From Amulumruptor sp947039275 (lineage in GTDB: Bacteria; Bacteroidota; Bacteroidia; Bacteroidales; Muribaculaceae), in contig CAMQYL010000006.1 in assembly GCA_947039275.1 (NCBI GenBank), positions 24,443-88,442 of the forward strand: a stretch of DNA of 64,000 bases. Direction: 5' to 3'. The notes below the pieces were generated by a model. The model was given only the letters and a program-made list of their open reading frames with translations. It was not told where the DNA came from and searched no databases. Below are positions 44,834 through 52,848 of the stretch, one piece after another. Positions within the stretch are counted from its first letter, which is position 1. The number at the start of each line of letters is the position of its first letter. The position numbers and the translations under genes were made by a program.

Positions 44834-47611
44834 TCAGTGGGCTTCAAGCCAGTTGGTGCCGACTCCGGCGGAAACTTCGAGGGGGACTCTGCCACGGTAG
44901 GCATCGGCCATATCGGCAGTCACTATCTGCTGGAGACGGGGGAGTTCGCCAGGAGCCACGTTGAAGATGAGTTCGTCATGAACCTGCATTATCATACGCG
45001 AGCTGAGACCGGCTTCTTCGATGTGGCGGTAGACGTTGATCATCGCCAGCTTGATGATATCGGCAGCAGAGCCTTGCAGAGGCGCATTGACGGCGTTACG
45101 TTCGGCATAACTGCGCACTACAGAGTTGCGAGAATTGATGTCGGGGAGATAGCGTTTGCGCCCCATAAGAGTCGTGACAAATCCACGCTCTTTCGCGCCC
45201 TCGATCTGCTTGTCTATGTATTCGCGGATGTGGGGATAGCTGGCGAAGTAGCCGTCAATGAGCTGCTTAGCCTCGGCGCGTGGGATACCCAGGCGTTCCG
45301 ACAATCCGAATGCCGATATGCCGTAGATGATGCCGAAGTTGGCGGTTTTGGCGTTGCGGCGCATGTTGTCGGTCACTTCATCAATAGGCACAGAGAAAAC
45401 CTTGGCAGCGGTGGAGCGGTGTATATCCTCACCGGCATTGAAGGCGCGGATCATGTCGGGGTCACCGGACATGTCCGCCATCAGACGCAGCTCTATCTGC
45501 GAGTAGTCCGCGCTCATGAACAGACATCCAGGGTCGGCTATGAAAGCCTTGCGGATCTCGCGTCCGTCATCGGAGCGGATGGGTATGTTCTGGAGGTTGG
45601 GATTAGCCGAGGAGATACGCCCGGTGGCGGTTACGGTCTGATTATAGGTCGTGTGAATCTTCCCGGTCACAGGATTGACGAGCTGTGGCAGCGCATCGAT
45701 ATATGTCACGAGCAGTTTGCGCAGGGCACGTATCTTGAGTATTAGGTCGACAAGCGGCACCGAGTGGCGGTATTTCTCAAGGATTTCCTCAGTGGTGCTG
45801 TATGCCCCACGCTTGGTCTTCTTGGCTGCAGGGTCAATCTTCATATCTCCGAACAGTATCTCTCCCACCTGCATAGGGCTGGCGATGTTGAATCGGCGTC
45901 CGGCTATGCGATAGGCTTCCTCCTCCATCTCATTGAGCTGTGCTGTGTAGCGGCGCGACAGCTCGTGGAGTTCATCGACATTGATACGCGCTCCCGTCCA
46001 CTCCATCTCCGCGAGCACGCGGATAAGCGGCAGCTCTATGTCATCGAGCAGCGGCAGCTGGTCGCGACTGATGATTTCGCCTTTGAGAGGCTCGTAGAGA
46101 CGCAGAGCCGTCAGCGCACTCTCGCAGAACAGGTCGCAGGCAGCCTCCTCAACCATATACTTATGGCGGCGCAGCGAACGGACATTGTCAGCGTAGTCGA
46201 TGGTAATGTAGTTGAGGTAACGCGCTGCCACGTTTGACAAGCGGTGACCTGTCTCAGGTTCAAGTATGTAGTGGGTCACTGATGTGTCAAAATATGCAGT
46301 GCCCCAGTCTATGCCCTCACGCTTTAACAGCAGATAGGCAAATTTCACATCGTGGCTGACTACGGTCACCGTCCCCTGCCCGAACAGCGGATTGAGCACA
46401 CTCATCAGTTCAGCGCGGGCTTTGCCCTCGCTGACAGGGATATAGAATCCGTCACCATTGGCAAATGCTATCGCCAGTCCGCGCCATTGCGCCGTCATAG
46501 CCTGGTCACCCAAGGCATAGAAATCCACGCCGATGCGCTCCTCGGCGGCAGCTCTCGCCACGATTTCTCCCACCTGAGCCACATCTTTAAGTATCGTGAA
46601 GTTGTGGGGTATATCCTTAAGGGTGTCACCGGCTGCCCCGATTTCCTCAGGCGTAGGTTCTGCGGTATTGTCTACGTCAAACAGCGACCCCATATCCCCT
46701 TCTTTAGGCTTTTCAGGCTTTGATGACGAGGTGGTGAGGCGGTCACTGAGCCGCTTGAGGAAAGTGCGGAACTCCAGCTCCTTGTAGACCTCCGCCAGCG
46801 CATCCACATCCTCCGGGGCACGCACCAGTCCATCGATATCTATGTCAAGAGGCACATCGGTCTTGATGGTAGCCAATGCCTTTGAAAAGCGTATCTGCTC
46901 GGCATTGTCGCGCACCTTACGTCCCAAGGCTCCGGCTATGTCATCAGCCTGAGCGAGCATATTCTCAACATCATGATAGGCAGCAATGAGCTTTTGCGCA
47001 GTCTTTTCGCCGACACCCGGACAGCCAGGGATATTATCAGAGGCATCACCCTCAAGAGCCAGCAGATCTATCACCTGATGGGGAGTCTCGATGCCGTAGC
47101 GTTCGCATATCTCCTGGGGACCACGGATTTCAAAGCCCTCACCACGGAGCGACGGACGGTACATCCACACATGATCGGTCACCAGCTGACCATAGTCCTT
47201 GTCGGGTGTCATCATGTATGTCTCGTAACCCTTCGCCTCCGCCATGCGGCTGAGAGTGCCTATCACATCGTCAGCCTCATAGCCGTCGATCTCGATGACA
47301 GGAATATTATAGGCAGCGATGATGCGCTTGATGTAAGGTATGGCAAGGGTGATGTCTTCAGGCTGAGCCTCGCGACCTGCCTTGTACTGGTCATACATCT
47401 CGTGGCGGAACGTAGGACCCGGAGGATCGAAGCACACGGCTATATGCGTGGGATTCTCCTTGCGGAGCACCTCGTCGAGGGTGTTGCAGAAGCCGAATAT
47501 GGCAGAAGTGTTGAGACCCTTTGATGTGATGCGCGGAGCGCGTATCAGCGCGTAGTAGGCGCGGTATATGAGCGCGAAAGCGTCAAGCAGAAACAGCTTT
47601 TTATTTTCCAT
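44834..47611 (-). CDS. polA: DNA polymerase I, exonuclease-proofreading site degenerate
   Basis: The 925-residue protein has a 5'-3' exonuclease domain (1-290, with DGYEADDVIGTL and GDASDNIPGCPGVGEKTA) and a complete polymerase domain with TATGRISSANPNLQNIP, SADYSQIELRL (catalytic Asp702) and QVHDELIFNV. The middle 3'-5' exonuclease domain (330-510) keeps its fold but has lost catalytic residues: motif I reads VDFY (Glu replaced by Tyr365), motif II has Ala425 for Asp, and motif III has Leu494 and Ser497 for Tyr and Asp. It should repair and fill gaps without proofreading. Confidence 0.95.
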   Translation of the reverse strand: MENKKLFLLDAFALIYRAYYALIRAPRITSKGLNTSAIFGFCNTLDEVLRKENPTHIAVCFDPPGPTFRHEMYDQYKAGREAQPEDITLAIPYIKRIIAAYNIPVIEIDGYEADDVIGTLSRMAEAKGYETYMMTPDKDYGQLVTDHVWMYRPSLRGEGFEIRGPQEICERYGIETPHQVIDLLALEGDASDNIPGCPGVGEKTAQKLIAAYHDVENMLAQADDIAGALGRKVRDNAEQIRFSKALATIKTDVPLDIDIDGLVRAPEDVDALAEVYKELEFRTFLKRLSDRLTTSSSKPEKPKEGDMGSLFDVDNTAEPTPEEIGAAGDTLKDIPHNFTILKDVAQVGEIVARAAAEERIGVDFYALGDQAMTAQWRGLAIAFANGDGFYIPVSEGKARAELMSVLNPLFGQGTVTVVSHDVKFAYLLLKREGIDWGTAYFDTSVTHYILEPETGHRLSNVAARYLNYITIDYADNVRSLRRHKYMVEEAACDLFCESALTALRLYEPLKGEIISRDQLPLLDDIELPLIRVLAEMEWTGARINVDELHELSRRYTAQLNEMEEEAYRIAGRRFNIASPMQVGEILFGDMKIDPAAKKTKRGAYSTTEEILEKYRHSVPLVDLILKIRALRKLLVTYIDALPQLVNPVTGKIHTTYNQTVTATGRISSANPNLQNIPIRSDDGREIRKAFIADPGCLFMSADYSQIELRLMADMSGDPDMIRAFNAGEDIHRSTAAKVFSVPIDEVTDNMRRNAKTANFGIIYGISAFGLSERLGIPRAEAKQLIDGYFASYPHIREYIDKQIEGAKERGFVTTLMGRKRYLPDINSRNSVVRSYAERNAVNAPLQGSAADIIKLAMINVYRHIEEAGLSSRMIMQVHDELIFNVAPGELPRLQQIVTADMADAYRGRVPLEVSAGVGTNWLEAH

Positions 47612-47616
47612 GGAGG

Positions 47617-47648
47617 CAAAAATATAAAATATCCGCCCATTTTTCAGA
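47617..47648 (-). promoter_or_regulatory. Promoter of polA, possibly leaderless
   Basis: TATTTTTG (47617-47624, minus strand) with TCTG (47645-47648) 20 bases upstream. Only five bases separate the -7 box from the ATG. Confidence 0.5.
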
Positions 47649-47666
47649 CCTTTAGCAAGTTTTTTG

Positions 47667-47674
47667 TAATTTTG
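47667..47674 (+). promoter_or_regulatory. -7 box of the prenyl synthase-trpS transcript
   Basis: TAATTTTG fits TAnnTTTG and lies 18 bases before the ATG at 47693. The -33 site is weak. The divergent polA promoter overlaps the same 80-base gap. Confidence 0.5.
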
Positions 47675-47692
47675 TGCTGAAAAATAGCCTTG

Positions 47693-48679
47693 ATGAACCC
47701 TTTAGAATCAATTCAGGCGACAATCGCCGACCCATTGGACATGCTCAACGCCCGCATCCACGAGGCGTTGATGTCGACCAATGCGCTCATGAACAAGGTA
47801 GTCGACGGCTATCTTAAGACCAAAGGGAAGCAGATCCGCCCCATACTGGTGCTGCTGTCGGCTCGACTCCTCGGAGGCATCAATGATGATGTCATAAAGG
47901 CAGGAGCTGCCGTGGAAATGCTTCACAACGCCTCGCTGATACATGACGACGTGGTGGATGACACCGACCGCCGTCGCGGACTGCCCACCATCAACAGCAT
48001 CTGGGACAACCATATAGCCGTGCTCGTGGGCGATTTTTTCGTCAGTTCGGCTCTCCAGCAGGCTCTCGCCACCGGCGATATCCGCATCGTCAACGCCATA
48101 GCGCGTCTCGGCAAACTTCTCTCGCTGGGCGAAATAGACCAGATTTACAATGCACGCTTCCACCGTCTGACCGAGGACGCATATTTTGAGGTCATCTCAC
48201 GCAAGACGGCATCACTTTTCGTGGCATGCGTCGAGATGGGGGCTTATGCCGTAGACATCAAGGAAGATGATCCACGCCTCGTGGCTCTACGGGGATTTGC
48301 CGAGTCATTAGGCAGGTGCTTCCAGATCAAGGATGACATCTTTGACTACTTCGACGACCCACGCATCGGCAAGCCCACCGGCAACGACCTGCGCGAGGGC
48401 AAGGTAACACTGCCGTTGCTTTATGCCCTGTCACTCAACACCCATCCGCGCCACCAAGCCATGTCGGATCTGTGCGGCAAGGAAGAATTGGACGAAGCCG
48501 AGATAGGCACACTCATAGAGTTTGCAAAGGAAGCCGGCGGCATAGACTATGCCTACTCCGCCATGGAGCGTCTGCGCGACGAGGCTGTAGCATCGCTGAC
48601 ATCAGCATTCCCCGGCGACAACGATTCAGTCAAGGCGTTCGTCTCTATCTTTGATTACATCATCCACCGCGACTATTAA
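47693..48679 (+). CDS. Long-chain trans-polyprenyl diphosphate synthase
   Basis: The 328-residue product (ATG at 47693) is an all-helical prenyl synthase. The first aspartate-rich motif is HDDVVDDTDRRRG near residue 82 and the second is IKDDIFDYFDDPRIGKPTGND near 210; both bind Mg-diphosphate. It elongates farnesyl diphosphate to the side chain of menaquinone; octaprenyl or longer is typical, but chain length cannot be read here. It precedes trpS by 42 bases. Confidence 0.9.
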   Translation: MNPLESIQATIADPLDMLNARIHEALMSTNALMNKVVDGYLKTKGKQIRPILVLLSARLLGGINDDVIKAGAAVEMLHNASLIHDDVVDDTDRRRGLPTINSIWDNHIAVLVGDFFVSSALQQALATGDIRIVNAIARLGKLLSLGEIDQIYNARFHRLTEDAYFEVISRKTASLFVACVEMGAYAVDIKEDDPRLVALRGFAESLGRCFQIKDDIFDYFDDPRIGKPTGNDLREGKVTLPLLYALSLNTHPRHQAMSDLCGKEELDEAEIGTLIEFAKEAGGIDYAYSAMERLRDEAVASLTSAFPGDNDSVKAFVSIFDYIIHRDY

Positions 48680-48721
48680 GCATAGTCTGGTGGAGTATCC
48701 CCAACAATACCATACCCCCAT

Positions 48722-49783
48722 ATGAAGAAAGTTATCCTTACCGGCGACCGCCCCACTGGGCGTCTGCACTTAGGTCACTACGTAGGCTCGCTGATGCGCC
48801 GCGTACAGCTGCAGGAGTCGGGCGAATTTGACAAGATATACGTGATGATAGCCGACGCACAGGCTCTCACCGACAATGCCGACAACCCCGAGAAAGTGCG
48901 CGACAACATACTCAATGTGGCTCTCGACTACCTGTCGGTAGGTCTTGACCCCGAAAAGACCACCATCTTCATCCAGTCGATGGTCACCGAGCTGACCGAA
49001 CTTATGTTCTACTACATGAACCTCGTGACTGTCAGCCGCGTACAACGCAATCCCACGGTCAAGACCGAAATAAAGATGCGCAATTTCGAGGCTAACATAC
49101 CCCTCGGATTCTTCTGCTACCCGGTCAGCCAGGCAGCAGACATCACCGCATTCAAAGCCACGACCGTTCCCGTCGGCGAGGATCAGGCACCTATGATAGA
49201 GCTGACCCGCGAAATCGTCAACCGATTCAACCACGTCTACGGTCCCGTGCTCGTAGAGCCCGAGATAGTGCTGCCCGAAAACGCCACCTGCTGCCGCCTG
49301 CCGGGAACTGACGGCAAGGCAAAGATGAGCAAGAGCCTCGGCAACTGCATCTACCTCTCCGACACCTCCAAGGAGCTGAAGAAGAAGGTCAACAGCATGT
49401 ACACCGACCCCCAGCACCTCAATATCGAGGATCCTGGTCATCTTGAGGGCAACATCCCCTTCATCTATCTTGATGCGTTCTGCCGCCCGGAGCATTTCGC
49501 CGCATACCTGCCCGACTACGCCAACCTTGACGAACTCAAAGACCACTATACCCGTGGCGGACTCGGTGACGGCACGGTCAAGAAGTTCATCTTCGCCATA
49601 CTGGACGAACTGCTGACTCCCATCCGCGAGCGTCGCGCCTACTGGGAACAGCACGTCAACGACGTGGCAGACATCCTCTATCGCGGCACTCAAGATGCGC
49701 GCGCCGTGGCAGGTGAAACCCTCGCTGAGGTGCGCCGCGCCATGAAAATAGACTATTTCGACTCCTTCTTTACCAAGAAGTGA
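48722..49783 (+). CDS. trpS: Tryptophanyl-tRNA synthetase
   Basis: The 353-residue class I enzyme has the HIGH-like motif in GDRPTGRLHLGHYVG (residues 8-22) and the KMSKS loop KAKMSKSLGN near 198. Other family marks are EDQAPMIELTREI and a C-terminal helical domain. It charges tRNA-Trp. It belongs to the bacterial type with the GDRPTG start rather than the 'SGxQPSG' form. Confidence 0.95.
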   Translation: MKKVILTGDRPTGRLHLGHYVGSLMRRVQLQESGEFDKIYVMIADAQALTDNADNPEKVRDNILNVALDYLSVGLDPEKTTIFIQSMVTELTELMFYYMNLVTVSRVQRNPTVKTEIKMRNFEANIPLGFFCYPVSQAADITAFKATTVPVGEDQAPMIELTREIVNRFNHVYGPVLVEPEIVLPENATCCRLPGTDGKAKMSKSLGNCIYLSDTSKELKKKVNSMYTDPQHLNIEDPGHLEGNIPFIYLDAFCRPEHFAAYLPDYANLDELKDHYTRGGLGDGTVKKFIFAILDELLTPIRERRAYWEQHVNDVADILYRGTQDARAVAGETLAEVRRAMKIDYFDSFFTKK

Positions 49784-49879
49784 TTATAGACTTCCAATAG
49801 TTACAGATGCCAATGATGGCATGCAAAGTCATGTCTTTGTAATATTTATTTACTTTTTTTCTAAAACCATTCATCTCTT

Positions 49880-51322
49880 ATGAAACACTTATTTGCAATG
49901 CTGCTTGCCGGTGCGACTCTGGCAATGGGTATGACATCGTGCAACAAGGCGAAGGCTTCTGCCGACGATGAAGATGTAATCGTGCGCGACAGCACATTCA
50001 CAGAAGTCGTACATCCCGACTGGACCCGCAATGCGGTAATCTATGAGGTCAACTGGCGCCAGTTCTCCGACAGCGGCAAGATTGCCGGCGTGGAGAAGGA
50101 ACTGCCCCGCCTCAAAGACCTCGGTGTCGACATCCTCTGGATGATGCCTATCCATCCTATTTCTGAAGTTAACCGCAAGGGAGGCCTCGGCAGCTACTAT
50201 GCTGTAAAAGACTACAAGGCTGTAAATCCCGAACTCGGTACCACCGAGGAGATGAAGGCTTTTATAAAAAAGGCTCACGAAATGGGCTTCAAGGTGATAC
50301 TTGACTGGGTTCCTAACCACTCAGGTTGCGACAACGCATGGGTCATCGAACATCCCGACTGGTATGAGCGCAACGAAAAGGGCGAGATGTACGGACCGTT
50401 TGACTGGACCGATGTCTATGCCTTTGACTACTCTAACCCCGAGATGCGCAAGGGGATGATTGATGCCATGCAGTATTGGCTCAAAGACATGGGCGTCGAC
50501 GGTTTCCGCTGCGACGTGGCAATGGAAGTACCCACCGACTTCTGGAACGAAGCCCGCAAGGAGCTTGAAAAGGTCAATCCCGAGGTGTTCATGCTTGCCG
50601 AGGCTTCAGAACCCGAACTTGAGGAGAAGTGCTTCGACATGGCGTATAACTGGCCTATGAAAGACCTCTTCAGTGCCATTGCCGCTACCTCAGGTCAGTA
50701 CTCATTCGTAGGTCCCAACGATAAGGAACCACGCAAATTCCCTGCCACTACTGCCATAGCCATCGATTCGCTTCTTGCTGCTCAAGCTAAGGACTTCCCC
50801 ACTGATGCCTATCTTATGAACATGATTACCAACCATGACCTCAATTCATGGGAAGGTACAGAGTTTGAGCGTCTCGGCAATCTTCAGGGAGCATTCGCAG
50901 TGCTGTCATACACCCTTCCCGGCATGCCGTTGATCTACACCGGTCAGGAAACAGGCATGAACCGCGCCTTTGAGTTCTTCGTCAAGGACGTGCCTCCGAC
51001 ATGGGAACCGCGCAACGAATACTTCACATTCTACAAAACCCTCAACAACCTCAAGCACACCGAGCCCGCTCTGCGCGCCGGAGTCCTCGGAGGCAAGATG
51101 GACCGCTATCCCACCACCGACCCCGACCTCTACATCTTCTCACGCACAGCCAAGGGTCGCACCGTGACCGTGTTCACCAACCTTGGCAGCGAAGAGGCTA
51201 AGATCGAGTACACCGGAGCCAAACCAGCCAACACCGAAGGTCTTGACATCTTCACCGGCAAGACCTCAGCATACCCCACCAGCCTCGCGCCCGGTCAGTA
51301 TGCAGTCTACACCAACAACTGA
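49880..51322 (+). CDS. GH13 alpha-amylase-family lipoprotein
   Basis: The 480-residue protein has a lipoprotein signal (MKHLFAMLLAGATLAMGMTSC, Cys21). The barrel has all four GH13 regions: DWVPNH (142-147), GFRCDVA with nucleophile Asp212, MLAEAS with acid/base Glu241, and ITNHDLNSW with Asp320. The short beta-domain at the end (about 400-480) follows. It probably hydrolyses or rearranges alpha-1,4-glucans at the cell surface or in the periplasm; exact specificity cannot be assigned. No susC/susD pair is beside it. Confidence 0.9.
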   Translation: MKHLFAMLLAGATLAMGMTSCNKAKASADDEDVIVRDSTFTEVVHPDWTRNAVIYEVNWRQFSDSGKIAGVEKELPRLKDLGVDILWMMPIHPISEVNRKGGLGSYYAVKDYKAVNPELGTTEEMKAFIKKAHEMGFKVILDWVPNHSGCDNAWVIEHPDWYERNEKGEMYGPFDWTDVYAFDYSNPEMRKGMIDAMQYWLKDMGVDGFRCDVAMEVPTDFWNEARKELEKVNPEVFMLAEASEPELEEKCFDMAYNWPMKDLFSAIAATSGQYSFVGPNDKEPRKFPATTAIAIDSLLAAQAKDFPTDAYLMNMITNHDLNSWEGTEFERLGNLQGAFAVLSYTLPGMPLIYTGQETGMNRAFEFFVKDVPPTWEPRNEYFTFYKTLNNLKHTEPALRAGVLGGKMDRYPTTDPDLYIFSRTAKGRTVTVFTNLGSEEAKIEYTGAKPANTEGLDIFTGKTSAYPTSLAPGQYAVYTNN

Positions 51323-51355
51323 TCCCTCCCGCAACACAATAATCCACACATGAAG

Positions 51356-51388
51356 TGAATGGCTGCGCTCAATGAACGCAGCCATTCA
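51356..51388 (+). terminator. Terminator of the GH13 gene
   Basis: TGAATGGCTGCG (51356-51367) and CGCAGCCATTCA (51377-51388) form a perfect 12-base-pair stem with a nine-base loop, followed by TTTCATATT. It begins 34 bases after the stop. Confidence 0.82.
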
Positions 51389-51413
51389 TTTCATATTGAC
51401 AATCAAAGGGTTG

Positions 51414-51773
51414 AAAGGGGTGTTGCAGAACATCCCCCGATTTTTTCGTGCTATGGGATGTGGATGTGTAAGGCGATGTCTCCGTAGGAGACACATATAT
51501 TAGGCAGGGGTCATGCAAGCTGTTTAGGCTTGCATGACCCCTGTGTAGCATCCATCCCCTCATTATTATTGCCTCCGTCGGAGGCGCACCCCACAGCCAG
51601 AGTGCGCCACCTACAGCGGCGGATGTCTTGTACCATTGCTCGTACAGTGGTCAGGCTGACCTACAGCCAGCCTGACCACTGCCTAACATGTCAGCCTCCC
51701 ACGGAGGCAACACCTTCCCTACAGCATACAGACAGAATCACCACAATTTACAAGTTCTGCAACACCCTCTTTT
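51414..51773. repeat. Hairpin mosaic with GTGTTGCAGAAC-type ends
   Basis: The ends GGGGTGTTGCAGAAC (to 51431) and GTTCTGCAACACCCTC (from 51754) are inverted copies, exact over 14 bases. Inside, in order: a hairpin near 51477-51493 (TGTCTCC/GGAGACA), 51503-51543 (AGGGGTCATGCAAGC with its inverse), 51570-51585 (GCCTCC/GGAGGC), 51604-51621, 51644-51681 (CAGTGGTCAGGCTG with its inverse) and 51692-51708 (GCCTCC/GGAGGC). Linkers such as ATATTAGGC, CCTACAG and CCTAACATGTCAG match the element at 38601. From 51774 to 51851 nothing is recognised. Confidence 0.85.
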
Positions 51774-51851
51774 AATCCTGACGGCTATTTGCTTCCAAAG
51801 CATTACCATGTAATCTCGTGTGGGATTCAGACTTAGAGAAGCGGCATCAAG

Positions 51852-51883
51852 ATTGGGGGATTACAGTTTTTTCGCTAATTTTG
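51852..51883 (+). promoter_or_regulatory. Promoter of the 51.9 kb secreted protein gene
   Basis: ATTG (51852-51855), 20 bases, then TAATTTTG (51876-51883); the ATG is 53 bases downstream. Confidence 0.75.
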
Positions 51884-51935
51884 CACGGAGATATCAATCT
51901 GGATTATTTTTTACTTTAATAAATCAATAGGTATT

Positions 51936-52496
51936 ATGAAACGTCACATTTTTATTGCAGCCGCGGCTTTGCTATCTGCTTCGGCAGCCCTCGCCGAAGT
52001 TCCTGCCACTCTCGGCGGACATTGGGTTTCTGCTCCCGCAGAGGCAAAAGAAAGCACCACTACCATAACCACTGTATATGACATCGATTTCGGTGCAGAT
52101 GCCGCCAAGGGCGACTGTGCATTTGTATCTACAGTGGACTTCAAGGGGCAGCAGATGGGCAGCCGTGAGATGAAAGTCAATGTCAAATGCAACGTCAAGG
52201 GCACAGCCCAGTGGATGCTGGAGGGCGATGTACTGACCCTCTCGTTCAAACCCGAAAACGTCACCACCATCATCCGTCCCGAGGACGTAGTTCTTGACAT
52301 CCCTGAAGCAATGAAAGTAGCCATGGCAGCACGTATGAACGAGTTCATGCCAGCCATCACCGGCTCTATAGAGGATGCCGTCAAGAAGGAACTGACCTCA
52401 AAGGGCATCAAGTTTGACCACGTGGACCTCGCCAGCGACCCCGCCGCACTTACCGTCAACGATGACGGCGTGACAGTCACCTTCACCCGCCAGTAA
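51936..52496 (+). CDS. Secreted protein, DUF4923-like
   Basis: The 186-residue product begins MKRHIFIAAAALLSASAALAE, a clear signal peptide. The mature part starts VPATLGGHWVSAPAE and is mainly beta, with paired segments (CAFVSTVDFKGQQMGSREMKV; GTAQWMLEGDVLTLSFKPENV) that suggest a lipocalin-like barrel, then an amphipathic helix (MKVAMAARMNEFM). The resemblance to small Bacteroidetes DUF4923-type lipid-binding proteins is tentative. It is a single gene with promoter and terminator. Its role is unknown. Confidence 0.55.
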   Translation: MKRHIFIAAAALLSASAALAEVPATLGGHWVSAPAEAKESTTTITTVYDIDFGADAAKGDCAFVSTVDFKGQQMGSREMKVNVKCNVKGTAQWMLEGDVLTLSFKPENVTTIIRPEDVVLDIPEAMKVAMAARMNEFMPAITGSIEDAVKKELTSKGIKFDHVDLASDPAALTVNDDGVTVTFTRQ

Positions 52497-52518
52497 TCCG
52501 AAACACTCCATCATAGAG

Positions 52519-52546
52519 ACAGGGATACGCCAAACCGTATCCCTGT
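52519..52546 (+). terminator. Intrinsic terminator after the 51.9 kb gene
   Basis: ACAGGGATACG and CGTATCCCTGT form a perfect 11-base-pair stem with a six-base loop, followed by TATTTTAAT. It lies 22 bases after the stop. Confidence 0.85.
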
Positions 52547-52619
52547 TATTTTAATATATCATCCTTAATCTTTTTAAGGGTTTTAGAGTCGTGATATGGG
52601 CTTTGTTTGGGGAATTTAG

Positions 52620-52627
52620 TATATTTG
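52620..52627 (+). promoter_or_regulatory. -7 box upstream of nadB
   Basis: TATATTTG fits TAnnTTTG; TTTG boxes upstream are at poor spacing. If used, the leader would be about 215 bases and would contain the REP-like pair at 52694-52776. Confidence 0.45.
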
Positions 52628-52648
52628 CATGTTTAGGAGTCTCTGTGA

Positions 52649-52809
52649 GACTGTTGCATAACTCAGAATTCTTGTCATAAACACAATCAGATTTGTAGGG
52701 TCGCTACATGTAGCGACCGATAATAGTCTGATTGACAGCAGTTATCATTTGTGGTCGCTACATGTAGCGACCCTACAACCGATTTTCAATATGATTTTGC
52801 AACATCTTC
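52649..52809. repeat. Element with TTGCA ends around a REP-like pair (GTCGCTAC core)
   Basis: Weak inverted ends (GACTGTTGCATAAC from 52649; ATTTTGCAACATCTTC to 52809) enclose two hairpins: 52694-52718 (TGTAGGGTCGCTACATGTAG...) and 52753-52776, its inverse, ending CCCTACA. The stem GTCGCTAC is a third version of the family. It lies in the 352-base gap before nadB, together with a terminator and a possible promoter. Confidence 0.72.
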
Positions 52810-52848
52810 ACTACTCTGCGGACATTATGTTTATATGAAGGTATAAGT

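Noticed and set aside
48770..49693. A 307-codon open frame opposite trpS, and similar ones opposite pyrG (37513-38439) and polA (44822-45745)
   Set aside because: All lie antisense to conserved enzymes and in the same relative frame, the usual shadow produced by G/C-rich third positions.
49828..49842. TGTCTTTG at 49832-49839 as promoter of the GH13 gene
   Set aside because: It lacks the TA at the start of the -7 box and has no -33 partner at 19-22 bases; the promoter of this gene remains unidentified.
51476..51708. Hairpin clusters as integron attC sites
   Set aside because: No GTTRRRY/RYYYAAC core pairs at hairpin ends and no integrase or gene cassettes are present.
52628..52848. A riboswitch in the long nadB upstream region
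   Set aside because: The structured part is accounted for by the REP-like pair and its weak inverted ends; no known riboswitch motif was recognised.
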